From Bacteroidales bacterium (lineage in GTDB: Bacteria; Bacteroidota; Bacteroidia; Bacteroidales; F082): a stretch of DNA of 64,000 nt. Location of the stretch: the NCBI GenBank assembly GCA_029983675.1, contig JASBYY010000002.1, forward strand, positions 62,001 through 126,000. Reading direction: 5' to 3'. This document shows, piece by piece, positions 9,913-18,802 of this stretch (positions are counted from its first letter, which is position 1; each line of letters opens with the position of its first letter). Below the pieces are notes generated by a model. That model did not search any database, was not told the origin of the DNA, and saw nothing but the letters and a program-made list of their open reading frames with translations. Both the position numbers and the translations under genes were made by a program.

Positions 9913-11184
9913 TCAGTGTGATTTTACAACGCTGTAACCGACGAGTTCGTCGTAGCCTTTAACGGCATTGTAATAATAGAAATACAGCAGGTATTCATTG
10001 TTGGTCTCCCAAAAGTTTCCGGCGGTGGTTTCGGTGGATACCAAATTGCTGTCGCGGTCAACAGTGGCAAACATGAAGTTGTAATAGCCTTGCTTGAGCA
10101 GCATGGAGCACACATAGCCATGCAGTTTGTAGTCGTAGGTCATTCGGTTTGTCTCGTTGAAGTTCCAGTCGTTGATGGCTCCCATGATATACATGTCTTC
10201 GTGTGTGAGCGGCGTTTCCCAGCGCAGGAAAAAGTTTACCCATGCATAGTCGGCTTCCGTTGCCGTTTCCTGCCCTTCATTGGCAATGTAAATCACCTTT
10301 TTACCGTGGTTGTCATCGTAAGTCACGTATGGTTTTTTCGCCCGTGATTCACAAGTAGCGATGTCGATGATATAATAATCATTGCTCTGAAAGATGCGGG
10401 CGAGATTTTCCGACTGGAAACGGAAATTGCTGGTGTTGAAACGAATAAACTGGTTGGTCGCCTCGAAAACCGTCTGCGGATTATGCTCAAACGAGATATG
10501 GTCGGGATAGATGTAGGAAGGCTTCAAGCCGACGACGGCGTTGTCCCAGCGCCCGTTTTGCCTGACGGTCAGGTTGCCATACTGCTGCACGTTGCCCGAC
10601 ATGATGTCGTTCATGGTGGCTTTGATATTGAGTTGCTGGTGCGTGTCGGAAAAGGTCAGGTCGTCGGTGTAGCGCGGCACTGTGGCCCCGACATGCGCCT
10701 TTTCGTCCAACACCATGAAACGGCGGGTGAAATACAGGTTGCTCTCGCTCATATCGCTGCCATACACAATCAGCAGGTAATTGCCCGACACCAACGGCAC
10801 CATGTCCTCGTTGGGAAACACCAAACGGTAGTTGACATAGTCGATAAGTGTATTCATCGAGTAGGCATAATCGTCGATACGTCCCGACTCAAACCCCGAT
10901 GCATAGTTGATGCGCTGCATATCGGTGGGCTGCCAGTCGTGCGTGCAATGGATAAACGTATAATTCAGCACATCGGCCTCATTGCCAAGCACGTCGAAAG
11001 AAAGGGTAAGCCCACCCATCACGTTGTTGAGGTTGATAATGGGTTCGGCGGTCTGGTCGCCACCGGCATGTAGCAGTACCGTACGCACATCGTCCTTATA
11101 GTTGACATTGTCGCAAACAGGATACTGCTGCGCGTAAAGACCAACCGACAACAGCGCTAAAAGCAACAGCAATGTTTTTCTCAT
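9913..11184 (-). CDS. DUF5103 / type IX secretion plug-family protein
   Basis: A 423-residue exported protein with a clear signal peptide (MRKTLLLLLALLSVGLYAQ). It matches DUF5103, a Bacteroidota family containing the Plug protein that closes the periplasmic side of the SprA translocon. Recognisable parts are the N-terminal DDVRTVLLHAGGDQ region with LSFDVLGNEADVLNYTFIHC, a TFIHCTHDWQPTDMQRINY segment typical of the family, and a C-terminal carbohydrate-binding-like fold (MYIMGAINDWNF). It is first in an apparent operon with priA and has its own promoter element at 11243. Which T9SS part it binds here is inference from the family. Confidence 0.8.
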   Translation of the reverse strand: MRKTLLLLLALLSVGLYAQQYPVCDNVNYKDDVRTVLLHAGGDQTAEPIINLNNVMGGLTLSFDVLGNEADVLNYTFIHCTHDWQPTDMQRINYASGFESGRIDDYAYSMNTLIDYVNYRLVFPNEDMVPLVSGNYLLIVYGSDMSESNLYFTRRFMVLDEKAHVGATVPRYTDDLTFSDTHQQLNIKATMNDIMSGNVQQYGNLTVRQNGRWDNAVVGLKPSYIYPDHISFEHNPQTVFEATNQFIRFNTSNFRFQSENLARIFQSNDYYIIDIATCESRAKKPYVTYDDNHGKKVIYIANEGQETATEADYAWVNFFLRWETPLTHEDMYIMGAINDWNFNETNRMTYDYKLHGYVCSMLLKQGYYNFMFATVDRDSNLVSTETTAGNFWETNNEYLLYFYYYNAVKGYDELVGYSVVKSH

Positions 11185-11242
11185 TTTCGTAGTGTTTTAA
11201 TAATAAAAAAACTTACAGCCAACAAAGGCTTGCATTAGAGCA

Positions 11243-11250
11243 CAAAGATA
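11243..11250 (-). promoter_or_regulatory. Promoter -7 element for the plug-priA unit
   Basis: TATCTTTG on the minus strand, exact TAnnTTTG match, 58 bases upstream of the ATG at 11184. Confidence 0.5.
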
Positions 11251-11342
11251 CTAAGAATTTGACGAGTTGAAAAAGCGGTTTGCGCAGTTTGTAATTTAAT
11301 CTTACTTTGAACAACCGGCATTCATTATGACAGGTCTTATTC

Positions 11343-13466
11343 TCATTTTTTTCTTTTTCTCAAATAGAAAACAAAGCCACACACAACAAGTGCGACAAAG
11401 ATAATTGCCACATTTCTAAAAGCAAAGAAACCGTGCGACTTCGCAACTATCATTTCGTTTGTTTCATTGTCCTCGGACTCTTTCAAATACTGATGGTTTC
11501 TTATCAAGCCTAATGTGTAGTTGATAACCGTGTCGTTGTCTTCTGTCGCGGTGAGTTCTTCTAAACTAATACCGATGGGATAATCCGGAATAACACCTCG
11601 TCCATAGCGTTCGGCGATTGAAGACGAATCAAAGACCGTTTTTATCAACGGGATGATGATTTCCAAGCGTGAATTAGGAAGCATCAAGTTGGCGAACTTG
11701 GTTGCATTCATCTGTGCGCAAACGCTTCCCGTTTCTCTACCTACAATCACCCCAGCCTTATGCTTCTGAACCATATTTGCAAAGAGCGTGGCCGCAGAGA
11801 TGCTGCTTTCGTTGGCCAAAACATACAGTTTTCCTTGATAACGATCGGTAGGATTGGGATACAACGTATCGGTGTTCATGCTTCTATAACCATCCTTCCA
11901 AGGCTCAAAATGATAGCCCGATGACAAGTCAGAGTAAACAGGGTTCAAATTGGAACAATAAGCAAAATAGCGGATGTCCTTTGTCTTTTTTACATAGTCA
12001 TATTCGCTTAATAGAAACGGGGACTTCATAAAATATGAAAGCAAAAGGCCACATGTTTCAGGACTTCCTCCATCATTATTTCGCAAATCGACAATAAGAT
12101 TGTCAGTGCCCCTATTTGCCAATTCTTCGAGAAATGATTTCACCTCTTTTAATTCGATGTCATTCAGGAAAAAGGAATACAAGCCCATATACGATGTGCT
12201 ATCATTCAAGTGCTTGAAAGAAAGAGACAATTTGTTCTGAGCATGAAAATATTGCCAGCTTTGTGCATAATAGAATCCTTTACCACTGCAGACTTTTCTT
12301 TGACCTTGTGGTCTTCTTGTGGTGAACTGTTCCTTAGAGGCATCGGTAAATTCTATGGTAAAGTCTTCCACGTCGTTGTCGTAATTCCAAGCCATGCATG
12401 TCAAGTGAAAAAGCCCGGTGCTTTGCACGTTGCCATCGGATCGCGTGTTTCTCAAAATAATTGTACGCAGCGAATCTGGCGTGATTCCATTAATCTTCGC
12501 CACTTCTTTACCCATAAAATCTTCATAACCCGATTTGGTTCTGATTACTTGCAAACGTCCGTCCATAAAACCCACAATCAACACTGGACGGATATAGTTT
12601 GTGTTATCATGTTCAGGGGGGAGCATGGTGCCTATGGCCAGATGATTATCTTTTTGACTGATAACAAGATTTGTCAGGACATCGTTACGAAACGCTCTGA
12701 GAGACACTCCTTTCCCCTCTTTACGCTTTGCCTCTTCTACTAATGAATCCCACGCTACTTCGTCAATATAATCAAACATACCCGGATAAAATTCACGAAG
12801 GGCATTGTCGAAAACCATCATATCTTCGACAGCCTGCTCTTTTGTAAGAAAGTCAGGCAGAGTATGGTTTTTACCATTGCCTTCAAAAACGCTTTTCAAC
12901 CCGAAAGGAGCCATCGGGTCTAAAGGACTTCCTTTCTCGCTTAAACCTATGGATAATGCAGGTTCATGTATTCTTTCATACAAGTGCCCAAGTGTGCCAA
13001 TCAAATCTCCCTTTTCAATCTTTTGTCCCGTTTCCACAGGAACAAGATCCCTAATCCCAGTCATATAAAGGTTACGATAATCACTTAAACGTATGCACAA
13101 GGAGACACAGACATAATCCGGGTCAAATTTATTATCTGGATTGTTTTGCAAAATCCGCATCACATCGTCATCTCTGTTAATGGTTACGGGCTGATGGAAG
13201 CTGATGCTATAGCCCATGTTTACGTAGTATGTGTAACTGAACCATTCCACGATTCCCGATACCGGCGAGACAATCTCGCAACCTTTATCTCCTGTAATAA
13301 TCAGATTGTCACCAACACACTCTGTGCCTATATAGCTATTGGGCAAATAAAGAATGTCCTTGTCTTTATCGCCCCCATTAATCGGCCATTGCCAAAAATG
13401 ATCCTGAGCCAAAACCCCATTGGTAAACATCAAAGCGATAAGAAAAAGCAAACATTTCATATTCAT
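11343..13466 (-). CDS. S41-family peptidase with an N-terminal degenerate M23-like domain and C-terminal membrane anchor
   Basis: A 707-residue exported protein. After the signal peptide (ending about VLAQ), residues 30-190 look like an M23/LytM fold (VSPVSGIVEW, GQKIEKGDLIGTLG, PLDPMAPFGL), but the catalytic HxH near the end reads SIGLS, so zinc hydrolysis is unlikely. Residues 210-640 form an S41 (tail-specific/tricorn-type) serine peptidase: LIVDLRNNDGG, the nucleophile segment ESSISAATLFA (Ser557 the likely nucleophile) and GRETGSVC, where CtpA-type enzymes have Lys. It ends with a transmembrane helix and a basic tail (RKRKK), so the peptidase domain should face the periplasm. The substrate is unknown. 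Confidence 0.75.
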   Translation of the reverse strand: MNMKCLLFLIALMFTNGVLAQDHFWQWPINGGDKDKDILYLPNSYIGTECVGDNLIITGDKGCEIVSPVSGIVEWFSYTYYVNMGYSISFHQPVTINRDDDVMRILQNNPDNKFDPDYVCVSLCIRLSDYRNLYMTGIRDLVPVETGQKIEKGDLIGTLGHLYERIHEPALSIGLSEKGSPLDPMAPFGLKSVFEGNGKNHTLPDFLTKEQAVEDMMVFDNALREFYPGMFDYIDEVAWDSLVEEAKRKEGKGVSLRAFRNDVLTNLVISQKDNHLAIGTMLPPEHDNTNYIRPVLIVGFMDGRLQVIRTKSGYEDFMGKEVAKINGITPDSLRTIILRNTRSDGNVQSTGLFHLTCMAWNYDNDVEDFTIEFTDASKEQFTTRRPQGQRKVCSGKGFYYAQSWQYFHAQNKLSLSFKHLNDSTSYMGLYSFFLNDIELKEVKSFLEELANRGTDNLIVDLRNNDGGSPETCGLLLSYFMKSPFLLSEYDYVKKTKDIRYFAYCSNLNPVYSDLSSGYHFEPWKDGYRSMNTDTLYPNPTDRYQGKLYVLANESSISAATLFANMVQKHKAGVIVGRETGSVCAQMNATKFANLMLPNSRLEIIIPLIKTVFDSSSIAERYGRGVIPDYPIGISLEELTATEDNDTVINYTLGLIRNHQYLKESEDNETNEMIVAKSHGFFAFRNVAIIFVALVVCGFVFYLRKRKK

Positions 13467-13793
13467 ACAATTGCACTTCTAAATGGAACAAATACTTTTA
13501 GTTGGTGTAAGTTGAACTGGTTGAGAGTTTCTTTTAATGGGCAAAATTCACAGAGCTGATGATTTGACCATGCAATATTATGCATTTCTTTTTTCTTGGT
13601 CAAGCTTTTTTGCGTTTTTTCCGAAGAATCGTATTCTTTACATAGACTGCCTATTGTAAAGATGATGGAAATGTGCTCCACTTTTCAGATGCTCGATAGA
13701 AAGACGCCCACGCAACCGCTGCCCATGGCATAATGCCAGGGAAAGAAAAGAAAAGGTTGATACCTTTCGTTTCGAGTGGCGTTCCCTAAAAAA
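13467..13793. other. Intergenic region between the two S41 genes
   Basis: No convincing gene. There is a weak hairpin AAAGGT-TGAT-ACCTTT at 13752-13767, followed on the minus strand by a T-rich run, which could end transcription of the M23/S41 gene's upstream neighbour, and a short palindrome around 13570-13588. No exact TAnnTTTG element was seen for the 13466 gene. Confidence 0.4.
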
Positions 13794-15227
13794 TCATTCT
13801 TTATGATTCAGACCTTGGATGATGTTTATTAGCCTCTCCAACAATTTCTTACGAGACTTGGTTTGCCACAATTCATATAAATCCAACTCATAATCAGGTG
13901 GGAATCCACTTGAGACATCTTGGTTTTCAAAATCATAGCATTTACCTATGTTTATCATTGCCTTGATGCCCGACGGCAAAGCAAAATAATAAGGTTGAGA
14001 ATTAGCACCTGCCGTTTTTTCTCCTAAAAACACGACATTTTTGTTCTGTGACAACATAATGGCAAAGTACTCGGCGGCTGACACAGTTTCATGTCCCATC
14101 AGAACATAAATGTTACCATGATAGCGTTGGGCTGTCGGCACAGGATTCTTGAATCGGTCATAACTCGGTTCTTGGTAATTCACATTTTCAAAGGTATGGT
14201 TCAAGTAGTATTCCTGTTTTTTTGAAATATCAATCCCAACCTCTTCCTTTTTATCGGGAATGAAATAAAATGACGCTTTCGCACTTGCATTACTTACACG
14301 ATTCAATGTCGGGTATCTGAAAATACTATCATTGTCTATCAAATATCCAAGGACAGTATCACAAAAAGAGCTGAAACCTCCCCAATTATATGACATGTCA
14401 ATAATCAGGTTATCAGCACTTTGTATCTCTTCATAATGGTTAAGAAACATTTCTGAAAAACGCTCATTGCAGCCGGTCAAAGCGAGGTAAGCGAAACCGT
14501 TTGTCGTGTCGTTGACAAATCCATTTTCTGTCCTCCAATAATTGCCTCCGGTATAAAACATGTCGTTTAGATTCCTTTTTTCCGGGTCAAGGTAATAATC
14601 AGCAAACACCTTTACCTCACGCACTCCATCTGGGTCTTTGACGCCAAGGATGAGCATTTCATCACTCTTCATCAAGGCGCAGTTGATATTGTTGAAAGAA
14701 TACATGGCCTCATGCATTTTATATGCTTCATTGGAGCAAGTCACGTATGGGACATGATACTCTCGGAAATAATCCAAGGCATACTTTCCATTGATGGTTA
14801 CTATCGTATCGCCAACATGTAGCGAGCCAGCCAACCGGGTGCCAAAGTTCTCAACCATGACATGGCCATCATGCCAAGTCGTGACCAATAACGGATAGGC
14901 AAGATGCTTCACAAGATAATCCGGTGCCCCAAGCACCTTGGTGTGGCCATTGTTGAAGCAAGCCATAAACTGCTGAAGTGTTTTCCAATACTCAAAATCA
15001 TCCTTGGTTTCGGTCACTTTGGGAATATATGCCCTGTAAAGACTGTCCATGTCTAACTGCGGACAATTGTCAATATTCCCGAAATTATACGACAATTCCT
15101 TCCAAAGCACAGACAGTTCATAAACCTTCTGCTCTACAGGAATACGGTTTATTTCCGTTGGTTCTTGAGCACTGATTTGCAAGAACACTCCCATCAGCAC
15201 AAGTGCGAATAAAGACTTCTTTTTCAT
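13794..15227 (-). CDS. S41-family peptidase
   Basis: A 477-residue exported protein with a signal peptide (MKKKSLFALVLMGVFLQISAQ). It has the S41 layout: an N-terminal helical domain, a reduced PDZ-like part (AGSLHVGDTIVTINGK) and a protease core with LIIDMSYNWGG, the nucleophile motif HETVSAAEYFA (Ser before AAE) and LGEKTAGAN, where a Glu-Lys pair sits at the position of the usual catalytic Lys/Glu. Unlike the neighbour at 11343 it has no M23 part and no C-terminal anchor. The two adjacent S41 genes are only distantly alike, so this is not a recent duplication. A promoter element lies at 15338. Confidence 0.85.
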   Translation of the reverse strand: MKKKSLFALVLMGVFLQISAQEPTEINRIPVEQKVYELSVLWKELSYNFGNIDNCPQLDMDSLYRAYIPKVTETKDDFEYWKTLQQFMACFNNGHTKVLGAPDYLVKHLAYPLLVTTWHDGHVMVENFGTRLAGSLHVGDTIVTINGKYALDYFREYHVPYVTCSNEAYKMHEAMYSFNNINCALMKSDEMLILGVKDPDGVREVKVFADYYLDPEKRNLNDMFYTGGNYWRTENGFVNDTTNGFAYLALTGCNERFSEMFLNHYEEIQSADNLIIDMSYNWGGFSSFCDTVLGYLIDNDSIFRYPTLNRVSNASAKASFYFIPDKKEEVGIDISKKQEYYLNHTFENVNYQEPSYDRFKNPVPTAQRYHGNIYVLMGHETVSAAEYFAIMLSQNKNVVFLGEKTAGANSQPYYFALPSGIKAMINIGKCYDFENQDVSSGFPPDYELDLYELWQTKSRKKLLERLINIIQGLNHKE

Positions 15228-15337
15228 GATAAAAACAATTGTATCTCTTTCTTAGAAATTCAAATTCACGCATTGCCTTGTGTGTGATGCGATTCCGAAA
15301 CCCTGACAGATTCTCATATTGCTTTCATTTGGCGTTA

Positions 15338-15345
15338 CAAACATA
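15338..15345 (-). promoter_or_regulatory. Promoter -7 element for the S41 gene at 13794-15227
   Basis: TATGTTTG on the minus strand, exact TAnnTTTG match, about 110 bases upstream of the start, implying a leader of roughly 100 nt. It overlaps the region just past the 3' end of the next minus-strand gene. Confidence 0.45.
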
Positions 15346-15385
15346 CAAGCTTTGAGTGTATTGGCAATGGCACACACAGCTTTTT

Positions 15386-16642
15386 TCAGTCCAGCCTCAC
15401 CTGATACAAGCTCTTTCTGTGGTTGATGCCCGTTGGGTAGATAAAATACAACACCCCGTCATGGATTCTCAGTTTTTGGGCGAAAGGATAGCCGCTAAGA
15501 TCCATAACGGAACTGGCAGTACCCGTCTTCAAATCGATGCGTTTCAAGGTGTAGATTCCGTCGATGACAACAAAGGTGTAAAACTCTTTCCGGGCCAAGT
15601 CATACATCATCTTTTTCTTCCAGCGACGGTCTGGTGCCATTTTGCCATTCCATTTTTTGTATTCGTGAAACGTCAACGGATAACGCTCCAATTCCTTGCC
15701 AACCGCATCGAAAACGATGGTTTCGCGGTCGGTATAGGCAAAAAGGTAGAATTTGTTGTCGATTTCGTAAATTGGATTGTAGATGGGGTCGGCGACCCAA
15801 AAATTGCTGCCTATCCCACCCGTGTGCAGCAACAGCCATATATCATCGCGGGCTTCCTCGTCCACAATGTAATGAAGCATATAAGGATCTTGACCACTAC
15901 CGGAAATGTTGCAATAATAAGTCAGTTCCTTGTTGTAGTAGAAATAGCTCCCTGTAATGAACACGCTGTCGGAGGCGGCCACAATGGTGGAGAACTTGTT
16001 ATAGAACTTTTCCCTCGACATGGAAACATAGAAGTCCATCTTGTCTTTTCTGCCTGTATTGTATTCCACAAATCCAATCTGACTGGCTTTAGCGTTGCTA
16101 ACCGCCCAAATGCCACCGAAAGCATCCTTGTTGAGGCACTTGTAGCGCGACGAAATCGGCATCTCGTGCAGCGTGTCCAACTCAAATGAAAGATGGAACA
16201 AGGCGGAGTGCCGACGACGATAAACCATCAAATAGATGCCGTCCTCGCGGATAACATAGTCAATGACGCTCATCACGGGATTGTCGTAGGCGATGTGCGG
16301 AGCGTTGGCGGTTATTTCCGCTTCGGGCAACTCATGGGTGCGGGTCTTCATTCTGATACCCAAGTGCTTCCCCTGCAAATCCTTTTCCTTGACGGTGTAA
16401 AACGCAGGCTCGTAAACGATGTGGGCAAAACGCAGTGTTTCACCCGCCCGGGCCGATTCGAAACTGAACTTGCCCTTTTCATCCGTCACCGAAATCAAAA
16501 GGGAATCATGGACATACACACTCACGTTCTCGATGGGTTTGCCATTCTCGTCCTTGCAAATGCCTTGCAATAAATTTGCCTGTTGCGCTTCTGACATAAA
16601 AACGATGAAGAGCAAGATGGCGGACATTCCGATTTTTTTCAT
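15386..16642 (-). CDS. Exported protein with carboxypeptidase-regulatory-like N-terminal domain
   Basis: A 418-residue exported protein. The signal peptide (cleaved after MSEA or MSEAQ) is followed by a carboxypeptidase D regulatory-like Ig fold (LLQGICKDENGKPIENVSVYVHDS, to about residue 100), as in TonB receptors, but there is no plug or barrel. The rest (about residues 110-418) consists of repeated short beta-rich segments of the form 'YxxDNKFYLFAYTDRE', suggesting a beta-propeller-like surface protein; that is inference. The ATG at 16642 is preferred to the GTG one codon earlier. Function unknown. Confidence 0.7.
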   Translation of the reverse strand: MKKIGMSAILLFIVFMSEAQQANLLQGICKDENGKPIENVSVYVHDSLLISVTDEKGKFSFESARAGETLRFAHIVYEPAFYTVKEKDLQGKHLGIRMKTRTHELPEAEITANAPHIAYDNPVMSVIDYVIREDGIYLMVYRRRHSALFHLSFELDTLHEMPISSRYKCLNKDAFGGIWAVSNAKASQIGFVEYNTGRKDKMDFYVSMSREKFYNKFSTIVAASDSVFITGSYFYYNKELTYYCNISGSGQDPYMLHYIVDEEARDDIWLLLHTGGIGSNFWVADPIYNPIYEIDNKFYLFAYTDRETIVFDAVGKELERYPLTFHEYKKWNGKMAPDRRWKKKMMYDLARKEFYTFVVIDGIYTLKRIDLKTGTASSVMDLSGYPFAQKLRIHDGVLYFIYPTGINHRKSLYQVRLD

Positions 16643-16709
16643 CACCTATTGATTTTGAACCGACAAAACATTTGATAGAAATCTGTCAACCATCCTCTCT
16701 TCAAGCTAT

Positions 16710-17006
16710 TTACACATAAAGTTTACTGTCGCTTTCGGATGCTTCGCATTGCAGGGTCTGCAAATGCTTGACGGTTGCGTCTAAATTGTCCTCACGCACC
16801 ATCACAAACCCCTTTCGGGTGTTGATGTCTTTCAGACCGGCGCAGGCGACGGAACAACCGCAAACCACAGCTACACAATCAAAAGTCTCCTTGTTGTTAA
16901 CGGCCTTCACCTCGCAATGTGCGCACTGTTTCCTTAGCTTATCCACAAAGGCGACCCTGTCGTATTTCGGGTTGCATCCCCCACAGTATTTAATCCCAAT
17001 TTTCAT
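16710..17006 (-). CDS. Small cysteine-rich protein with CGGCNPKYDR motif
   Basis: A 98-residue cytoplasmic protein with nine cysteines. The N-terminus reads KYCGGCNPKYDR, followed by a CAHC pair (residues 28-31), a Cys at 44, a CGCSVAC cluster (49-55) and a late single Cys. I have seen the CGGCNP-YDR start in small anaerobe proteins but cannot name a function; iron-sulfur or other metal binding is a reasonable guess only. The frame is open further upstream to 17090, but the -7 element at 17063 would then lie inside the gene, so the ATG at 17006 is used. It is divergent from nqrA. Confidence 0.65.
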   Translation of the reverse strand: MKIGIKYCGGCNPKYDRVAFVDKLRKQCAHCEVKAVNNKETFDCVAVVCGCSVACAGLKDINTRKGFVMVREDNLDATVKHLQTLQCEASESDSKLYV

Positions 17007-17062
17007 CATCATCTTTCTTTTTTCGAATGAATCCTTGCCAAGCAAATCCATTCCTGATGGGC

Positions 17063-17070
17063 AAAAATAG
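17063..17070 (-). promoter_or_regulatory. Promoter -7 element for the Cys-rich protein
   Basis: TATTTTTG on the minus strand, exact TAnnTTTG match, 56 bases upstream of the chosen start at 17006. Confidence 0.5.
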
Positions 17071-17270
17071 CAATTCTCTATGGATTTCACACAGCAGCCG
17101 TTTCAGATACCTCAGTGTCATGCCGTCCTCGTCCCGCCCCATCAGGGTCGGTCATGCCGCTGTCATTCCGGGCTTGACCCAGAACCGACGCGGTATCTCC
17201 TCACTCACTGCACTATTCTCATAGAATAACCTCCTCGCAAAGAGATGGCGAATATTCAGGCAAAAAAACG

Positions 17271-17278
17271 TACCTTTG
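17271..17278 (+). promoter_or_regulatory. Promoter -7 element for nqrA
   Basis: TACCTTTG, exact TAnnTTTG match, 33 bases upstream of the nqrA ATG at 17312. It excludes the earlier in-frame start at 17276, which would overlap the promoter. Confidence 0.55.
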
Positions 17279-17311
17279 CCGCAAATTCGCAAAACGGATT
17301 TTCAATTTATC

Positions 17312-18661
17312 ATGTCGTCGGTTATCAGAATAAAAAAAGGACTGGATATTAACCTTTCCGGGAAAGCGCTTCTTTCAGCAGAAAACATTGATCCACAATC
17401 GTTTGCCATACAGCCAACAGACTTTATCGGTCTATTGCCCCGTCTGCTTGTGCACGAAGGCGACAGCGTAAAGGCTGGAACGCCGCTGTTTCACAACAAG
17501 CATGACGAGCGCATTCAGGTGGTGTCACCCGTCAGTGGTACGGTCAGCGCCATCCGACGTGGAGAAAAAAGGCGGTTAGAGGCCATCGTGATACAATCGG
17601 ACGGAAAATACGAGTCGCTTGCCTACAACATCGGCGCATTAGACCCCGACACCATCCGCCGCCACTTGCTTGAGAGCGGCCTCTGGGCGCTGATACGGCA
17701 ACGTCCCTACTCTGTGATCGCCAATCCCGACCAAACCCCGAAAGCCTTTTACATCTCGGCCTTCGACACTTCTCCGCTGGCACCCGACCTTGATTTTATC
17801 ATCGAACACTTCCCCGAATCGTTTCAAAAAGGCTTGGATGTTCTTTCCATACTGAGTGGCCAAAAGTTGCATCTTTGCGTCCATGTCAAGAAGACCCGAA
17901 GCGAAGTGTTTTTGAAAGCCGGTAACGTTACCTTGCATCGTTTCGGTGGTCCCCATCCCAGCGGCAACATCGGCACGCAAATCAACAAGATCGACCCCAT
18001 CGTGAAAGGCGACACCGTATGGTATTGCACGCCACAGGACGTGGTCAACATCGGGCGTTTTTTCAGCACCGGTCGTCTCGACTTCACCCGTATCTATGCC
18101 GCCGCAGGATCTTCGCTGCTGCAACCGCATTACTTCAAGACCCGCCTTGGCGCACCCGTCAAAGCAATGGTGGGTGACGGCACCAAGGACAACTGCCGCT
18201 TCATCAGCGGCAATGTGCTGACAGGCCGTAATGCAGGCATCGACGGTTTCGTGGGCTTTTACCACAACATGATCACCGTGATTCCCGAAGGCGACCAGCG
18301 GCACGAAATGTTAGGCTGGATTTGGCCCGGGTTCTTCAAGTTCAGCGTATCGAGGACTTTCCCGTCGGGATTTGTGCCGCCCATGCTTCATCCGAGCTTT
18401 GAACTCGACACCAACATGCACGGCGAAATCAGACCGTTTGTCGTTACCGGCAAGTTCGAAAGCGTTTTCCCACTCGACATTTATCCCCTGCAACTCATCA
18501 AGGCGTGCATGGTCGAAGACATCGACCTGATGGAAAACTTAGGCATCTACGAAGTGGACGAAGAAGATTTTGCCCTGTGCGAATTTATCGACACCTCGAA
18601 AAACAACATTCAGCAAATCATCCGCAACGGACTGAACCTGATGAGAAGAGAAAATGAATAA
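17312..18661 (+). CDS. nqrA: Na+-translocating NADH:quinone reductase subunit A
   Basis: Peripheral quinone-binding subunit of the Na+-pumping NADH:ubiquinone/menaquinone oxidoreductase. The 449-residue product matches the family from the N-terminus (IRIKKGLDINLSGKA) through GDSVKAGTPLFHNK and the RPYSVIANPDQTPKAFYISAFD segment to EDIDLMENLGIYEVDEEDFALCEFIDTSK. In most genomes nqrA is directly followed by nqrB; here about 3 kb with three unrelated genes separates them, and nqrB has its own promoter element. Confidence 0.96.
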   Translation: MSSVIRIKKGLDINLSGKALLSAENIDPQSFAIQPTDFIGLLPRLLVHEGDSVKAGTPLFHNKHDERIQVVSPVSGTVSAIRRGEKRRLEAIVIQSDGKYESLAYNIGALDPDTIRRHLLESGLWALIRQRPYSVIANPDQTPKAFYISAFDTSPLAPDLDFIIEHFPESFQKGLDVLSILSGQKLHLCVHVKKTRSEVFLKAGNVTLHRFGGPHPSGNIGTQINKIDPIVKGDTVWYCTPQDVVNIGRFFSTGRLDFTRIYAAAGSSLLQPHYFKTRLGAPVKAMVGDGTKDNCRFISGNVLTGRNAGIDGFVGFYHNMITVIPEGDQRHEMLGWIWPGFFKFSVSRTFPSGFVPPMLHPSFELDTNMHGEIRPFVVTGKFESVFPLDIYPLQLIKACMVEDIDLMENLGIYEVDEEDFALCEFIDTSKNNIQQIIRNGLNLMRRENE

Positions 18662-18745
18662 AAAACATCATCCTCCCGCTATTAATGGGGATGGATAATG
18701 AAAAAATCACCAATTATGGGGAGGATGACAAAAAGAAAGATACGC

Positions 18746-18753
18746 TACTTTTG
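18746..18753 (+). promoter_or_regulatory. Promoter -7 element for the broken metalloprotease gene
   Basis: TACTTTTG, exact TAnnTTTG match, about 50 bases before the ATG at 18803. Transcription from here means in-frame start codons farther upstream (around 18685) cannot be used. Confidence 0.45.
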
Positions 18754-18802
18754 CAGCGTTTTTATATCAAACATTTTAAACTAAACTTAGACTATTGCAA
18801 TT

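Noticed and set aside
18668..18728. 10-bp inverted repeat (TCATCCTCCC ... GGGAGGATGA) after nqrA as an insertion scar or terminator
   Set aside because: The arms are 41 bases apart without a T-run or a target duplication; too weak to call.
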